This document shows, in pieces, positions 1 through 10,915 of a stretch of 64,000 nt of DNA. The DNA is from Bos javanicus (taxonomy: Eukaryota > Chordata > Mammalia > Artiodactyla > Bovidae), in assembly GCF_032452875.1 (NCBI RefSeq), contig NC_083890.1, forward strand, positions 42,654,483-42,718,482, in the 5' to 3' direction. The notes under the pieces are model-generated. The model was not told the DNA's origin, did not search any database, and was given only the letters and a program-made list of their open reading frames with translations. A program made the position numbers and the translations under genes. How positions within the stretch are numbered: the stretch's first letter is position 1; each line of letters begins with the position of its first letter.

Positions 1-150
1 CTCATCCTCTGTTGCCCCCTCTCCCTCCTGCCCTCAATCTTTCCCAGCATCAGGGGCTTTTCCAGTGAGTCAGTTCTTTGCATCAGGTGGCCAAAGTATT
101 GAAACTTTGGCTCCAGCATCAGTCCTTCCAGTGAATATTCAGGGTTGAGC
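1..150 (-). mobile_element. BovB/ART2A 3' region, cut by window edge
   Basis: Antisense copy of the conserved BovB/ART2A 3' region. It has the characteristic blocks for the RT C-terminus, such as tttcccagcatcagg and aggtggccaaagtattg. The left end runs off the window, and similarity fades near position 150. Confidence 0.85.
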
Positions 151-199
151 CTAATCTGGTGTTCCCTTCCTGAGGTTGAGAATGTGCCCCCAGAAGCTT

Positions 200-460
200 G
201 GGAGAGGTGGTGTGCCATAGTGGTCAAGAGACTGCCTGAATCTGAGCACAAGATCTACCACTTATTAGCCATGTGACCACAGGCAAGTGGCTTAACAACT
301 CTCTGCGTCAGTTTCCTGCTCTGTGAAATGGGGGTCATGTGCTTACTTCACAGGGTTGTTGTGAGGGTTAAACTGTTACAAGTAAAGCCCTTAGAACAGT
401 GCCAGGAACATAATAAGTGCCAAATGAGTATTTGTCACCATCATCACCATCATTATCGTC
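200..460 (+). repeat. MIR SINE with CAT-rich tail
   Basis: The MIR core is recognisable: a 'ccatgtgaccacaggcaagtggcttaac' type segment, then tcagtttcctgctctgtgaa, then the gggttgttgtgagg block and the tail ending near aagtgccaaatgag. A short (cat/atc) run follows at about 437-460. It is an old, diverged mammalian insertion. Confidence 0.85.
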
Positions 461-3115
461 TATAATCGTTACTCCCATTTGCTGGTTTTCTGCTTTCAAT
501 GTAAACGGAAGCTATAATTAGTAATATAATTATAATGCACAAGTTACAATTTATTCTCAAGCCTGCATGCCTTAAAAATTTCTCCAGGTTTATAATAACT
601 TCTCAGGTTGAATATTTCTTAACGATAGTTACAGTTCTCCGTTGGTTTTCAGTGTGTATTTAATCTGGGCACATGGACCTGGTGGAAAAGCGTAACTCCT
701 ATTCCAAAACCACCTGGTGGGCAAAGGGATGTCCTATTTTAGATAGCTGGGTAGAGAGGACTGCCAATCAATGGATGACCAGTTTCCCATCCAGGGAGAT
801 GGTAAGACTCTGTTGCCCCTACCCTCGTTGTAGGCAGAGACACCTCCCATCTTCCCCGAGAGACAGAGGTGTGCTGTCCAAGTCTATTCTGCATTCTTAG
901 TGACATGACGTGTCAGGATCTAAACGTCCTTCAGAGGCACCCAGTTTCATCTGCCACCTGATTTTCCTGTACAGCATCCCTTGTAGTGAGCACCCAGCTT
1001 CTGCCCTAATATAGCCAGTGATGGAGAACTTGGTTTCCTTAGGATTCTGTTTCTATTTTCAGATAGCTTATTGCTGATGTCTGGCTCTACACATGGAAAG
1101 TCTTTCTGCCTTCCCAAAGCTTGCAGGTACTCTTCTGGTTTAAGCACTTCGGAACACATAAGGTAAGTTTAATTTCTTTTCCATAAGGCAATCTTTCAAT
1201 TATTTGAAGACAGGCATCCTATCCCTCTATGTCTTCTCTTAATAAGCAAGATGATTCCTTCGTTTGTTCTATGTATAGCTTGGTTTTAGTTTTCTTCACC
1301 TTGCTAGCCGTTCTCCCTGAAATGCACTTCAGATTGTATGCCTCACTTTTAAAATGTGGAACCCAGAAATGAACGCAAAATTCCGGGTATGTTCTGAGTA
1401 GCACATAGTACAGGATGGAAATGCTGCCCTCCATTATCAATTCTTTACTTTTATTAGAGTCAGCTTTGGTCACTTTCAATATTTTGCAGCCACGTTGCTT
1501 TCAACTGATATTGGATCAATTGTTGACTAACACTCTCAAGGCTCTTTATAAGTGTCAGCTGCCTTTACATCAAATTTCTCCTCTACATGTACTGTAAGAT
1601 TTTAGCACTCAGATCCTGGACTATTAACTTTATTAAATCTAATTATTTTTAAATTCTGCTTATCATTCCAGCCCATCAGAAGTATTCAAGCGTATACAGG
1701 GCCTGTGAACCATTTCTCTGACACATTCCGGAAGACTAGAAAGCCCTCACGAGGTTTGACATAACTCCATTAATGAGTATTCTCTGGATATGATTTCTGA
1801 ACAGTTAATAACCCACTCACATGTTCTAGCACCAGACCCATTTTTTCTCTACGTTAAGCACAAGTATATCATTAGAGACATCACCAAGTGTTTTGCTAGT
1901 GTCCAGATGCCTGAATGGGAATGTGTGAACATTGTCTTTATCTGCCAACCTCCCACTGAGGGATGGAAATGGGCTGGACTAACGGGGTGTGTTCCTGTGA
2001 ACCCATGCTGGGTTCTATAATCACTGCTTTGTCATTTGGGTGCCCATTATAACAGCGCTTTAGTAATACATTCTGGAATCTTGTCTGAGATCCATATCAA
2101 GCTCAATCATCCGTAGTTTACAGAATCCATTTTCTCTCCATTTTAGAAAATTGGAAGGCTATTTACTCATTTCCAGCCTTCTAAGATCTCTTGACTTCTT
2201 CCCAAACAGCATGCCTATCCTGTCCCTGATCTCCCAACTCGTCCCAAATAGAACTGAGAGGCATTTTGTTTTTGCTGTTGCCTTTCTGTCAGCCTGAGGT
2301 CATTTTGCTAAAATACTGTCTCTGTCACTTTCTTACATGCCTCTTAAATGTGTGTCCTTCTTCCTATCCTGTCCTTTAAAATCAGAGCTTCCAGAGCACT
2401 GTATTGCAATTGTAAGTGAATATTGGGGTTACTCAGGGACATTAAAAAGTTATGCTGATTTCTTACCCTAGACAAATTGAATCAAAACTTCAGAGAGTGA
2501 TGCAAGCATTTGTATTCTTTTTTTAAGTCCCCCAACAGACAGCCAAAGCTGGGACTGTAATGGAGTGATATTAGTTTTGTTTGTTTCTGGTTTTGTGTGC
2601 AGGTTTTTGTTATTCGTTTTAGATTTTTTTTCTCTCTCTCTCTTTATCATTGACCTTACCTGTATCTGCATTGTGAGATTTGACCATTTGAGAAATTTCT
2701 GAAACATTTTGAGTGCAATGGACCTTCATTCTCTATGCCTCGGAATTTTGCTTTTCTTTACCTATGAATCTTATCTGGGAATCACACTGTCGCCATGTCT
2801 GTTGGCTCACAGTCTGTGAGCTCGGTGACCTTTGCCCTAAGACTCCTTTTTCGTCGTCTTTGATAAACATTACTTTATCCTCGTAGGTCAGAATTAAATC
2901 TAGGACAGTAGTTTTTCCATTTGTGTGCTTAATCTTTTTGGAAACTTGGGCAAGGCAAGTTTTAGGCTGCTCTGCTTTGGGCCAAATGAGGCTTTTAGTA
3001 GATGTTTATAGAGTTGAAATTCCCCATCATTACCAAATCATGCTTGTAGTCATTTTTTAAATGTATTGGGAACCTATTACACTTTTTATTTATTTGGCAC
3101 ATTGGTCCAGTCTAT
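461..3115. other. Unique AT-rich interval, no gene recognised
   Basis: About 2.65 kb with no SINE, LINE or LTR that I recognise. The only simple-sequence feature is a T/TC tract near 2626-2645. Open frames are at most about 100 codons and look like chance frames. Confidence 0.5.
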
Positions 3116-3124
3116 ACATTGGTG

Positions 3125-3335
3125 GTGGTTTAGTGGCTAAATCATGTCCAACTCTTACGACCCCATGGACTGTAACCCTCCAGACTCCTCCGCCCATGGA
3201 ATTCTCCAGGCAAGAATACTGGAATGGATTGCCATTTACTTCTTCAAAAGATCTTCCTGACCCAGGGATCAAATCAGAATCTCCTGCACTGCTGGCGGAT
3301 TCTTTCCTGCTGAGCCACAGGGAAGCCAATCTGCA
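3125..3335 (-). mobile_element. Bov-tA SINE
   Basis: Reverse-complement Bov-tA: the Bov-A-like body (ccatggaattctccaggcaagaatactgg) runs into the tRNA-derived head, which ends gagccacagggaagcc. Confidence 0.88.
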
Positions 3336-3352
3336 TATTGTGCACATGCTGT

Positions 3353-3545
3353 TCTGTGCTTAGTCGCTCAGTCATATCAGACTCTTTGTAGCCCCATGGG
3401 CTGGAGCCCTCCAGGCTCCTCTGTCCATGGGATTCTCCAGGCAAGAACACTGGAGTGGGTTGCCATGCCCTCATCCAGGGGATCTTCCCAACCCAGGTCT
3501 TCCGCATTCCAGGTGAATTCTTTACCATCTAAGCCACCAGACAAA
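3353..3545 (-). mobile_element. Bov-tA SINE
   Basis: A second antisense Bov-tA immediately after the first and in the same orientation. The body and the tRNA-like head (gaattctttaccatctaagcc) are both present, but the extreme 5' head (gggcttccc) is missing or degraded. Confidence 0.85.
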
Positions 3546-4297
3546 CCTAATTTTTCCTTAGAGCTGCTCAGAGAGTGGTAAAAATACAAATTTTAGGATC
3601 TAATCCCAGAATGTATGATTTAGTAGAAATCGTAACAAGAAATTTCATTTTAAAAGCCCCTTGCAGGAGCCTTTGGAAGGCGGCGGCGGCGGCATCTGTG
3701 AGCCAGAGTCCAGTCAGGGCATGGCGGCGCCGACGGCCCTGTCAGAGCCAAATTACCGCGGGGCCCGCTATGGCAGCCCTGACATGAGCGCCCGCGGCTC
3801 CAAAGCTCGGGGCCTGTGGCCCTTGACCTCAGCCTCAGGGGCGGTGGCCCAGAGGCGGTGGTCGCTGCGCAAGCTTTGGTGCGACAGCCAGGCCGAGTCG
3901 TGCCCCACCTTCGCATTCATGCCCCGCGGCTCCATGTTCAATGACGAGGATGAAGATCTGCCTCACGAAGTCTCTGAGGAGACAGTCGTCACCAAGAACT
4001 GGCCAAGCTGAGGCGGGTGCATCAGAACCTGATTCCTCAGGGCACCGTGAAGCTGGGCCCACCTGGATTTCCCTGTGATTCTCTATGAGGTATGAGACTG
4101 GGGCGGGAGTGGCAGGCATAAACACCCCCTGCTGCAGCAAGACACCCCCAGGCTCAAGGTGTGGCCGCCTTTGAGGAACCGAGGCTGCGGTCACAGCCGT
4201 GAATAAACTCCACTGGCCTGGAACCTTCAGCTGTGAGCCGGGCAGTCCTACAGCGCTGGTTGGGTGTTGGTTTGTAAGTGGACTAGAGATGACTGGT

Positions 4298-4567
4298 TGA
4301 GAAGGCAATGGCACCCCACTCCAGTACTCTTGCCTGGAAAATCCCATGGACGGAGGAGCCTGGTGGGCTGCAGTCCATGGGGTCGCTAAGAGTCGGACAC
4401 GACTCAGCGACTTCATTTTCACTTTCATGCATTGGAGAAGGAAATGGCAACCCACTCCAGTGTTCTTGCCTGGAGAATCCCAGGGACGGGGGAGCCTGGT
4501 GGGCTGCCGTCTATGGGGTCACACAGAGTCGGACACGACTGAAGCGACTTAGCAGCAGCAGCAGCAG
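4298..4567 (+). mobile_element. Bov-A2 dimeric SINE inside the TUSC2 retrocopy
   Basis: Two Bov-A monomers, starting gagaaggcaatggcacccc and ggagaaggaaatggcaaccc, joined by the cacttt-type linker and ending in an AGC repeat. It is flanked by agagatgactggt (4285-4297) and agagatggacgggt (4566-4579), an imperfect TSD with one gap and one mismatch. It therefore inserted after the retrocopy formed. Confidence 0.92.
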
Positions 4568-5463
4568 AGATGGACGGGTAGCTGGCAAGGCCTGATGGCA
4601 GAGTTACCAGTCCAACTTCCCTAACAAGGAGCATGGCCGGGCACCTGCCGGTCAGAAATGCCTGCTTCCTGTGCCCTTGACTGGCCTACATTCTTCCAAG
4701 CTTGCCCAGGGCCCAGCCCTGCTAGAGGCTACAGCACTTTACAAGCCAGGTCTGCCTTCTTCCCTCCCCAGGGCAACCGGAGCTCTACAAAAGTGGGAAC
4801 GTCCTTTCCCTCCCTTCCTTTACCAGCCGTTTGCTACCTTGATTCCTCCTGTGTTGGACAGAGGCTGGGGCAGAACAAGCCTGATTCTTCCTCCCTACCT
4901 GCCCATTTGTTCCCAGGATGGACAATTTGCTGTCTGTTATTAGGAGTAGGGACTGGGGTGTGGGAGGTTTCTCCCTCTACCCAGGGCTGGCCTGATCCCT
5001 CCCCACTGCAACCAGTTGCTGCCCCTCCACCCCAAGTTGAGAGCACATACGATGGGGAGCAGGAAGGGCTCCGGATGCCTGTGCCCCATCCCACCTACTG
5101 TATCTAATCCCCCTTGCCCTTACACATCCACCACCCTGTGGTAAGGCACAGCACCCTAGGGCTGGTGCCAGTAGCTCTGAGGAACCCACCACCCCTTTCC
5201 CTACAGTATACCCATCCCTTCAGGATCGGTCAAGAGAAAAGTACGGGAGCCCTTGGGATGGGGGCAGAAAGGAGAGAAAACATTTAAAATGTGAAAGCTT
5301 GTATAGTCCAGTCCATGATGTTGTTGGGGTACAGTCTGATTTCTACATAGAAATTATTTTTTTTTTTAAATTCCTTACTGTGCAAACTCTGTGCTTTAAG
5401 CATCTGAGAAATGGTTTGGGGAGGGTACTCCTCAATCTAGGAAGGCTGTTGTGTTATTTGTTC

Positions 5464-5469
5464 AATAAA
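5464..5469 (+). promoter_or_regulatory. Retained polyadenylation signal of the TUSC2 retrocopy
   Basis: AATAAA lies about 17 bases before an A-rich remnant. This is the spacing expected at the end of a reverse-transcribed mRNA, and it fixes the 3' boundary of the retrocopy. Confidence 0.7.
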
Positions 5470-5497
5470 ATTATTTGTAGACCCTGAAAAAGAAGAG

Positions 5498-7215
5498 TCC
5501 CCTGAACAATGTTGATAATGGGCCAGATTTAATAAGCCCTGACCTGTACCACAACCACATCACTTCTATTCTTGTCCCCTTATCTCTTGGCTCTTCAGCT
5601 CGTATCCATCCACAGGCCCATGAATTTCCACAAAGATGTCTGTCTTCTTGGCACAGTGTCTGGTCAGTCTCTTCCTGTAACCGGCCTATTTGTCTTAAAT
5701 AGAGCATATGCTTCCATCAGCCTATTTCAGTTCTGTATCTCTTCTTTCCCAAGCCTGGTGAATGAAACAAGTTCATATTTATTGCCCTATCTTCTAAGAA
5801 TTTCTTTCAAATTATCCCCAATTTATTTTGTTACTCATGCTTTGCTGACAGCATAAAATAAGACTTCTCAGATTAGAACAATTTTTTTTCTGCCCCCTGC
5901 TCAGTTGCTTTCTAGTTAAAAAGCATCACCAGACACTTTATTCATTCTTACATATTTGCTCTATGTAATATCTTCTGATTTTCACAGCAATCAGTTTTAT
6001 GGATTTATCTGGACATTTTATTTGTCGTCTGTACTTTATGTTTAACGCATTCTTCCCCTTTCAGTTCTCTTTCCTTTCAAAAAACATTTTATTGTGAAAA
6101 GGCTAAAAAATACTTCAAAGTATAGGGACTAATATAATGAAGTTTAAGGTACCTCTCTTGGCTTCAGCTGTATGCCAGTTGAATCCTTCAGAAAGCATGC
6201 TAAGATGGAGTTAGGAGAGCATACGTCTTATTGGGGAGTGACACCCACAGAAGGAAATGGGAGGAAGCAGGATGGAGCAAGGGGAGCCTTTAGAGGGTGA
6301 TGCAAGTCAGGCAAAGTTCATCACAGTTCAACAAGGAGGCCCTGGATCAATTGTCTTTGGAGGAGCCTTATATTGGCAGAAATGGCTGGGCCGTTGGGTC
6401 ACAGTCTTACTCGGTTATTGCCAGAGCCATCTTGAGAAGACTGTGACCTCTAGTACCCTTGAAGGAAGTAACCACTAAAAGATGTCTGCTAGCCACGCAG
6501 CTCTAACTTGCTGCACTTTTCTATTCATAATTGCAATTGAGCAGGTTTGGCCCAAGAAGCACCCAAGTGGATCTCCTGGCTCCACCCGTGTTCCCTTCTG
6601 CCAGCCCAGTGGAGAGGTCTGGAGCAAAAATTACCCATTAAAGGAGTCCTGCATTGGGTTTAAATGGCTAAACGCTTGGACCACAGTTTTCCTTAGTCAC
6701 TGGCTGTGACTACACTGAGAAGAATGCGGCCTTGACTCAAAAGCTGAAGTTGACCTGAAGGAGTTAACAAGGGAAGGCTGTCTCTAACCACTCTCTTTGC
6801 AGCTGGGCCAAGCAGCCTTTCTTAGAGGAAACCAGTAAATCTCCGTGTCTACTCTAAAAAGATCATCATCAACATTTTCCAAGTCTTGAATTATTAAAAC
6901 ACTCCTGATTGGATCAGTGAGTTTCCGGGCAAATTCTTTCTTTCCTGTCCTCATGAAATGCATTCTATTCTCAGCCAGGATCCTATCGTGTTGCTATCTA
7001 AAACCGTGGCCCAGCAGTCTAGATCCTGCCCCAGTACCACCTGCAGAGTCCATTGCTCATGTTCTTGACTTCTGTTTCTCTTCCTAAATCCTAGGTGTTG
7101 ATCTGAAGGATCAGTGAAAATAGCACCTGGGCTTCCAAATCCTTCAGTTTCTTGCTTCAAATTTTATAATCCTTAAAAAGTTATCTCTGATCACTTCAAA
7201 TGGTATTATTTGTAC
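5498..7215. other. Unique interval, no gene recognised
   Basis: No confident gene. A segment near 6080-6140 (aaacattttattgtgaaaag ...) could be a decayed LINE fragment, but I cannot assign it. A poly-T run lies at about 5881-5889. Confidence 0.4.
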
Positions 7216-7219
7216 CCCT

Positions 7220-7762
7220 AAGATGGTGATTGCAGCCATGAAATTAAAAGATGCTTGCTCCTTGGAAGGAAAGTAATGACCAACCTAGACAGCATATTAA
7301 AAAGCAGAGACATTACTTTGTCCAGTGGTCATGTATGGATGTGAGAGTTGGACTATAAAGAAAGCTGGGCACCGAAGAATTGATGCTTTTGAACTGTGGT
7401 GTTGGAGAAGACTCTTGAGAGTCCCTTGGACCGCAAGGAGATCCAACCAGTCCATCCTAAAGGAGATTAGTCTTGGGTGTTCATTGGAGGGACTGATGTT
7501 GAAGCTGAAACTCCAGTACTTTGGCCACCTGATGCGGAGAGTTGACTCACTTGAAAAGACCCTGATGCTGGGAATGATTGAGGGTGGGAGGAGAAGGGGA
7601 GAAGGGGACGACAGAGGATGAGATGGTTGGATGGCCTCACCAACTCGATGGACATGGGTTTGGGTGGACTCTGAGAGTTGGTGATGGACAGGGAGGCCTG
7701 GCATGGTGCAGTTCATGGGGTCACAAAGAGTTGGACACAACTGAGCTACTGAACTGAGTTGT
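7220..7762 (+). mobile_element. BovB 3' fragment with internal deletion
   Basis: Sense BovB/ART2A. Translation of 7325-7621 gives the usual BovB C-terminal region (VMYGCESWTIKKAGHR ... LQYFGHLMRRVDSLEKTL). About 40 bp of the usual sequence is missing between attactttg and ccagtggtc near 7320. The element ends near the actgagctactgaactgag tail. Confidence 0.9.
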
Positions 7763-7764
7763 AA

Positions 7765-9235
7765 AGATGGATGTGGTTTATAACTAATTAATCTGAAGGA
7801 CCTCCTGTTACATCCCAAATACTTGATCCCGGAAAGTCAATCACAGTTATTCTAGAAGGACTTCCCTCCACTCCTCAACCAAGAGTCCCAATGCCATGGC
7901 ATGCCCCTCTTGTCTGAAGTTCTTAGGGAGTTCCCTTACACTAAGGATTGATCACACTCCTCATCATTGTACTTTTTTTCTCCAGAAGTTTGGGCTTCAC
8001 CTTTCCTGGGCCATTCTCAAATCACCTGCAAAGCTCTGAGAGTGAAGAATTTCTTTCCCTTGGCTTTTCCTATGTCACATTTTCTTAATCTCTTTCTCCT
8101 GATTCCAGTTTTAACTCCCCAACCCCCTCCCCACCCAACACATTCTGAACTTCCTTGTTTTCTTTTTGCATTATCCTTTGCGTTTTCTTCAAGATTATCC
8201 CAAATATGTAACATCCATAGAGACAGTCCTCATGCCCTTCACTGGCTGTCAGTTCTGAACAGTGGTCTGCATTTACAGCGAACGCTTCCCCTTGCAAGCA
8301 TCTCCCACCAGCGCAGTGCAGGTCACAAGTCTAGTTCCTGTGGCTTCTACCCTTCCCAGTTAGGGTTGAGAGTCCAACAGGAAGAATATCCATCCCAGAC
8401 TCTGGAACACCATGCTCTCAGGACTACTTTTTTAGTCACCCCATCGTCCGATAACTCCCACAGGTCCCCTGGTCAGAAGACCACCTGGTGATTTTGCCCC
8501 GTCAAATTACCACCAGTTGCAAATGTTTGTTTAATGCTTATTGAATTGTCAATAAGTAACACTATTCCACCACAGCCACCGGATTGCAAAACGCTGAGGA
8601 ACCAGAGAGAAAAACTCTAAGGATTTAGTGATTTATTCACCTTCTCCCACTTGCCAGCCTCTGCTGCAGTGTCAGATTTAATTTGTCTCCCCAGGCTTAG
8701 GCCAGCAAGAACAATTCTTCTAAATTGACTATCTCCACATGCAAAATGGGATCAACATTTTTGTCCGAGTTGAACAATCAATTCTTACAAAAAGTAAAAC
8801 AATCAGTTTGAGTCTTTTTCTTCCTACTTAATTGTTGAGCTGAATTGACTGATCAAATAGCGACAGCATCTAAGGTAATGAAAAATACCTTTGGCAGCTA
8901 GGAATGCAGGAAGCGCTTCTCTTAATACAGGAATCCTGACAGATTCTTTATTATTCTCCCTAGTCTATAGGATACTTGAATACTTCCAGTGATGGGGAGA
9001 GCTCTACCTCACTGACACTCTACCGAGTCCATTTATTAGTCATTCCATCATATCAAGTTACCCTGGAGTTGGTATGGAGACATTTAATGGACACACAACT
9101 TAATTTCACCCGAGAGCCCATGGAAATGAATGAGGACCTATTGCGTATCAGTTATTTGCTGGGCATCATGCTAAACAATGAATGACATTTGAGTTATAAA
9201 AAGTCTATTACGAAAACAAAGGTTTCTCCTTTTCA
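7765..9235. other. Unique interval, no gene recognised
   Basis: No repeat or gene that I can name. The open frame at 7967-8491 (174 codons) has low-complexity, hydrophobic/proline-rich content and no domain that I recognise. I treat it as chance. Confidence 0.4.
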
Positions 9236-9239
9236 ACTA

Positions 9240-10150
9240 TTTGACTGGCAAAGATAAAGAAGAATGGTTAACACCTAGAGTGATGCGAGGAAAATGGGCG
9301 TTCTCAGGCTCAACTCCCGGGGCGGGAGGGTACCGCAGCCTTGCTGGAGGGCTGGGTACCGTCTTGCATCATGGAGATGCAGACATAGGTAACAGATTTG
9401 TGGGTTCAGGGCGATTGGTAGGAAGGAGACAGTGGGGCTAATGGAGACAGTAGTGTGGACATGTATACCCTAACATATGTAAAATGGATAGCAACGGGAA
9501 TTCTCTGTATGTCTCAGGGAACTCAAGCTGGGACTCATGACAACCTGGAGGGGTGGGATGGGGTGGGAGTTGGGAGGGAGGTTCAAGAGGGAGGGGACAT
9601 ATATATACCTATGGCTGATTCATGTTGATGTATGGAAGAAATCAACACGATATTGTAATTATCCTTCAATTTAAAATAAATAAAGAAAAAAATGCACATA
9701 AATTTGGCCCAGGAATCCCATTTCTAAAAATAAATCATAAAGATACAAGTGGACAAAGATACATGTCAAATGATATTTATTGCTGTCTCATTTTTGATAG
9801 TGAAAATAGAAAGCCTCTAAATGGATTTGCTTGGTAGAAAGATATGCAGTCTTTGAAAACAAAACATCGAGATAGCTACACTTGCCTGGACATATGTCCA
9901 CAATATATGTGATTTTGAAAGGTTAACACATTATGCAGTATACAATCACATATTTATAAAAAGGAGAAAAAACTATTAGCAAAAATATCTCAAAGAGTAT
10001 GCATATGAAAGTTAATAGTGGTTATTTCCAGATGATGGGATCTTGGAAGAATTTTGCTTTTTTCTTTGCATTTTTCTTTATCACCTTAATTATTTTACAA
10101 TAAGAATCCACCTTACTTTTATTGTCAGAAACAAAAGGAAAACCTTATTC
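9240..10150 (+). repeat. Old L1M/HAL1-type LINE fragment, split by a younger L1
   Basis: The left part (9240-about 9330, actggcaaagataaagaag) and the right part (about 9695-10150: cccaggaatcccatttctaa, tatttattgctgtctcat, aatagtggttatttccagatg) match the order of blocks in old mammalian L1 3' regions. The gap between them holds a ruminant L1 3' end. Confidence 0.65.
9430..9693 (+). mobile_element. Ruminant L1 3' UTR, 5'-truncated
   Basis: Typical bovine L1 3' end: a G-rich block (gaggggtgggatggggtggg), then acctatggctgattcatgtt, gatgtatgg, the aacacgatattgtaattatcc block, and an AAATAAATAAAG-type tail. The 5' boundary is approximate. Confidence 0.8.
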
Positions 10151-10381
10151 ACGTCTCTGAAACATCATTGGGTTTGTCCAGTTTGGTCTCTTTATTTTAT
10201 AGATGAGGGAATTGGTGGTTCAGAGAGGTGATCACAAGGTTTTTGTAAAATTTCCGTAAGACATTCTAATTACTCTTCAAATGTTTGCATAGTATTATAA
10301 AGGGACACTTTGAAAGGGGCCCTGGATTATGCTCATTAGCACTCATTCAACCACAGGCTATACTCAGCTTTGGCTTCTGTG

Positions 10382-10426
10382 CTTGGTATGGGGACTCTTG
10401 GTATGGAGATACTTGGTATGGAGAAG
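10382..10426. repeat. Tandem 15-bp repeat, three units
   Basis: Three consecutive near-identical units starting cttggtatgg (10382, 10397, 10412). In one frame they read as a WYGD-type pentapeptide, but no gene context supports translation. Confidence 0.8.
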
Positions 10427-10703
10427 GTTTGACGGAGTGTTGTCTTCCCATTTGTAGCTTTGCCTCAGTGCAGTAACTAACAGAAGAGTGATGTTTTCCT
10501 TGACAATGGTTTCTGTTCTTCCGCCCTTTTGGAACTCAGTCCCTGCTCCTGGGTTGCTCTTCATCTCTTGGTTGATTCTGTATCTGCCAGACTATAATGT
10601 GTCCTAAAGGAGGACCAGGCCTCGCTTTTCTGTCTCAGTCTTCATCAATATGTCAATGCTCGTGCACGGCAACAGCAGTAGACAGAACACCAGCCTGTGT
10701 GAT

Positions 10704-10904
10704 TTTTGTTGTTCAGTTGTTCAATCACTAAGTCGTGTGCAACTCTTTGCAACCCCTGGGACTACAGTACCCCAGGCTTCCCTGTCCTTCAATATATCCT
10801 GGAGTTTGCTTAAATTCACATCCACTGAATCGGTGATGCTATCTAACCGTCTCACCCTCTGCCAACTTCTTCTCCTTTTGCCCTCAATCTTTCCCAGCAT
10901 CAGG
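10704..10904 (-). mobile_element. ART2A/BovB 3' fragment with TSD
   Basis: Antisense ART2A, from gttgttcagttg to tcccagcatcagg. It is flanked by gcctgtgtgat (10693-10703) and gcctgtgtaat (10905-10915), an 11-bp TSD with one mismatch, so this short form is a complete insertion. Confidence 0.88.
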
Positions 10905-10915
10905 GCCTGTGTAAT

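Larger units (their letters stand above)
3668..5486 (+). pseudogene. TUSC2P: Processed pseudogene of TUSC2 (FUS1), full retrocopy
   Basis: Intronless copy of TUSC2, the mitochondrial, N-myristoylated Fus1 tumour suppressor of about 110 residues. The coding remnant starts at ATG 3784. It contains GSKARGLWP (3796-3822), RGSMF followed by an acidic DEDEDL stretch (from 3925), ETVVTKN (3979-3999), and the native C-terminus VILYEV with its stop (4075-4095). A deletion after 3999 shifts the frame into a stop at 4009-4011. The remnant spans 312 bp, about 21 bp less than the family length. Residue 2 is Ser, so the myristoylated Gly of the parent is lost. A GGC-repeat GC-rich leader precedes it. About 1.1 kb of 3' UTR follows, ending with AATAAA (5464-5469) and an A-rich remnant (5487-5497). 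A TTTT/AAAA junction lies just upstream at about 3652-3659. AAAAGCCCCTTG there resembles AAGAGTCCCCTG downstream, a possible decayed TSD. A Bov-A2 interrupts the 3' UTR. The identification rests on recalled protein motifs; extent of the UTR is inferred. Confidence 0.87.

Noticed and set aside
3835..4455. 206-codon antisense open frame across the TUSC2 retrocopy
   Set aside because: It combines antisense TUSC2-derived sequence with antisense Bov-A2.
4658..5107. 149-codon open frame after the Bov-A2
   Set aside because: It lies in the inferred TUSC2 3' UTR and shows no family resemblance.
7967..8491. 174-codon open frame
   Set aside because: Composition-driven (pyrimidine-rich strand), with no recognisable domain or conservation evidence.
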